From positions 1 to 22,882 of the forward strand of contig CAZONM010000037.1 of NCBI GenBank assembly GCA_964580865.1: a stretch of 22,882 bases of DNA. Reading direction: 5' to 3'. Position numbers and translations under genes: made by a program. Origin of the DNA: JACOUT01 sp964580865. GTDB taxonomy: Bacteria > Myxococcota > UBA727 > VGSZ01. The notes under the pieces were generated by a model. It was not told the DNA's origin, made no database searches, and saw only the letters and a list, made by a program, of their open reading frames with translations. Positions 21,668 through 22,882 of the stretch are shown here, one piece after another (within the stretch, counting starts at the first letter, position 1; each line of letters opens with the position of its first letter).

Positions 21668-22782
21668 GGCAGCTCTCCGAGGATGACGTCGATGAGGTCG
21701 ACCACGCGCACGCCGGCGCGCGCGAAGTTGCGGCGCGCCGACGGGCACGCCGTCACCACCAGCTCCGCCGGCACGTGGGCGTTGCCGTCGTGGGTGACGC
21801 GGCGGCGCGCGATGTCGGCGGCGCCCTCGGGGTTCGACACGGGGTAGAGGCCGCCGCCACCGCAGCAGTCGGCGTCGCCGCGGTTCTTGTGGAACTCGAG
21901 CGGCGGACGGCCGCAGGCGGCGCGCAACAGCTCGCGCGGCGCCTCGAACGTGCGCCCGCGACGGCCGAGGTAGCAGGGGTCGTGGTAGCGCAGCACGCGA
22001 TCGCGCGCGGCGTCGGCGAAGCGGTGGGCGTGCTGCGCCAGCACCTCCACCAGCGGCAGCACCGACGGAAAGCCGCGCCCCTTGCCGCGACGGCCGATGA
22101 GCAGCGCCTGCACCGTGCTCAACACGTACGCGCACCCGGGGTCGGGCGTGACCACCAGCTCGTGGCCGGCGAACAGCTCGCCGAGGCGCACGAGGTTCTG
22201 CTCCACGAGGTCGATCTGCCCGTCGACATACAGGGGGTAGCCGCAGCACTGCAGCCGGTTGGCGCGCGACACGTCGCACACGACCACGGGCTCGTCGAGC
22301 GCGCGGGAGAGCGCTCGGAGATCACGCCGCACGGCCTCGGGCCCGTCCTCGCATGCGCGCGTGCAGCCGGGGAAGTACGCCACGCGCGCGTTGCGGTCGC
22401 GCGGCAAGCCCACCAGCGCCTCGGCGTGGTCGCGCCCTTTGACGTCGCCGGTGCGCTCGAACGCGGCGCGGTGCTCGGCGACTCGCGTACCGCCGGCCAC
22501 GGCGCGCGCCGTGAACAGCGACTCCGCCACTGGGTTACCGTGGGCACACTTCTCGACGCACGCGCCGCACCCGGTGCAGGCCTCGAGGCTCTTGTGCACG
22601 CTGGGATCGCCGAGCGACACCTGCCCGGTGCGCGCTAGGTGCACGAGCGACATCTTGGCCCACGGCGTCACCGCCTCGCGCCCCTCGGCCTCGGCCACCG
22701 GGCACGCGGTGCGGCACATCTTCGGGCAGAACGCGCACAGCGTGGCCGGGCGCGCCAGGGCGTCGAGCGACGCGTCGGTCAT
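21664..22782 (-). CDS. GlpC/HdrD-like (Fe-S)-binding protein with two CCG domains
   Basis: A 372-residue soluble protein. Two [4Fe-4S] ferredoxin-like motifs: C16-x2-C19-x3-C23-x3-C27-P and C69-x2-C72-x2-C75-x3-C79. Two CCG (cysteine-rich, DUF224) domains follow: YFPGC140 with C179-C180-G, and HDPC270 with C306-C307-G plus C346. Relatives are electron-transfer subunits of anaerobic glycerol-3-phosphate dehydrogenase (GlpC), glycolate oxidase (GlcF), lactate utilisation (LutA) and heterodisulfide reductase (HdrD), normally paired with a flavoprotein. No flavoprotein is visible within the window. The ATG at 22782 has GCGAGG six bases upstream. It overlaps the lipid-kinase start by four bases, so the two are translated together. 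Substrate unknown. Confidence 0.9.
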   Translation of the reverse strand: MTDASLDALARPATLCAFCPKMCRTACPVAEAEGREAVTPWAKMSLVHLARTGQVSLGDPSVHKSLEACTGCGACVEKCAHGNPVAESLFTARAVAGGTRVAEHRAAFERTGDVKGRDHAEALVGLPRDRNARVAYFPGCTRACEDGPEAVRRDLRALSRALDEPVVVCDVSRANRLQCCGYPLYVDGQIDLVEQNLVRLGELFAGHELVVTPDPGCAYVLSTVQALLIGRRGKGRGFPSVLPLVEVLAQHAHRFADAARDRVLRYHDPCYLGRRGRTFEAPRELLRAACGRPPLEFHKNRGDADCCGGGGLYPVSNPEGAADIARRRVTHDGNAHVPAELVVTACPSARRNFARAGVRVVDLIDVILGELP

Positions 22783-22882
22783 GGGGCACCTCGCTTGGCG
22801 CCGGCGTCGACGAGCGCAGCCGCGAGCGCGCGCGTGCCCGCGGCCACGTCGACCACGGGCAGCGTCTCGAGGCCGCGCTCGA
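22779..22882 (-). CDS. 3' end of an upstream gene, product unknown (partial)
   Basis: A minus-strand frame open from the window edge ends in TGA at 22781-22779, overlapping the ATG of the Fe-S gene (ATGA). This is the same four-base arrangement as at three other junctions in the window. The 33 visible residues (including LETLPVVDVAAGTRALAAAL and ending AGAKRGAP) have ordinary coding composition, unlike the Arg-rich shadow frames. Too little is visible to name it. A flavin oxidase partner of the Fe-S protein is one possibility from family context, but nothing in the residues shows it. Confidence 0.55.
   Translation of the reverse strand, partial: ERGLETLPVVDVAAGTRALAAALVDAGAKRGAP

Noticed and set aside
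21668..22279. Extension of the lipid kinase to 516 residues
   Set aside because: The extra 204 residues overlap the Fe-S gene in another frame and are Arg-rich filler; the GTG at 21667 has a ribosome-binding site and directly precedes the NPKSANG motif.
1..22882. Mobile elements, tRNA or rRNA genes
   Set aside because: Reading both strands I saw no transposase, integrase, terminal inverted repeats with target duplication, tRNA cloverleaf or rRNA segment. This was done by eye; a tRNAscan or IS search was not possible.

Overview
The window is very GC-rich bacterial DNA whose codons strongly prefer G or C in third position. It encodes an outer membrane: there are lipobox-bearing lipoproteins, OmpA-like peptidoglycan-binding domains and a Pal/CpoB pair. 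It also carries eukaryote-type Ser/Thr kinase signalling of the HRDISPQN type, together with FHA, cyclase-like and very large DUF11-repeat proteins. This mix suggests Myxococcota (a myxobacterium or relative). The assignment is an inference from gene content; no rRNA or other phylogenetic marker is present. Nine protein genes are supported with confidence, plus the probable 3' tail of a tenth. No tRNA, rRNA, CRISPR array or insertion sequence was seen.

Left half (1-13000, minus strand): an envelope cluster read right to left. First is a Pal-like lipoprotein with a four-unit cysteine-rich insert. Its stop overlaps the start of a CpoB/YbgF-like coiled-coil/TPR lipoprotein. After 175 bp comes a giant secreted protein, at least 3725 codons long and still open at the window edge. 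Its order is signal peptide, unique N-terminal region, 17 contiguous DUF11-like repeats of about 136 residues, SdrB/Cna-B-like modules, one more DUF11-like unit, an internal OmpA-like domain and a FlgD-Ig-like module. It looks like a long surface rod able to grip the cell wall. No TolQRAB genes are present.

Middle (13000-16350, plus strand): a MATE-family multidrug/cation antiporter, a compact zinc-finger DnaJ that starts at GTG and has almost no G/F linker, and a small secreted protein with a Cys-x3-Trp-Cys signature.

Right half (16360-22882, minus strand): two translationally coupled modules. In the first, a protein with FHA, GAF-like, coiled-coil and degenerate class III cyclase-like domains overlaps by four bases a cytosolic Ser/Thr kinase with intact catalytic residues. 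The two catalytic aspartates expected in the cyclase-like domain are Glu and His, so it is probably a pseudo-cyclase acting as a sensor or scaffold for the kinase. In the second, a GlpC/HdrD-like iron-sulfur CCG-domain protein overlaps a diacylglycerol-kinase-family lipid kinase, and an upstream gene that runs off the window appears to overlap the CCG gene in the same way. Four-base stop/start overlaps are the main organising device of these minus-strand operons.

Best candidates for something undescribed are the pseudo-cyclase/kinase pair and the giant DUF11-OmpA protein linked to Pal/CpoB. The Fe-S/lipid-kinase coupling comes next.
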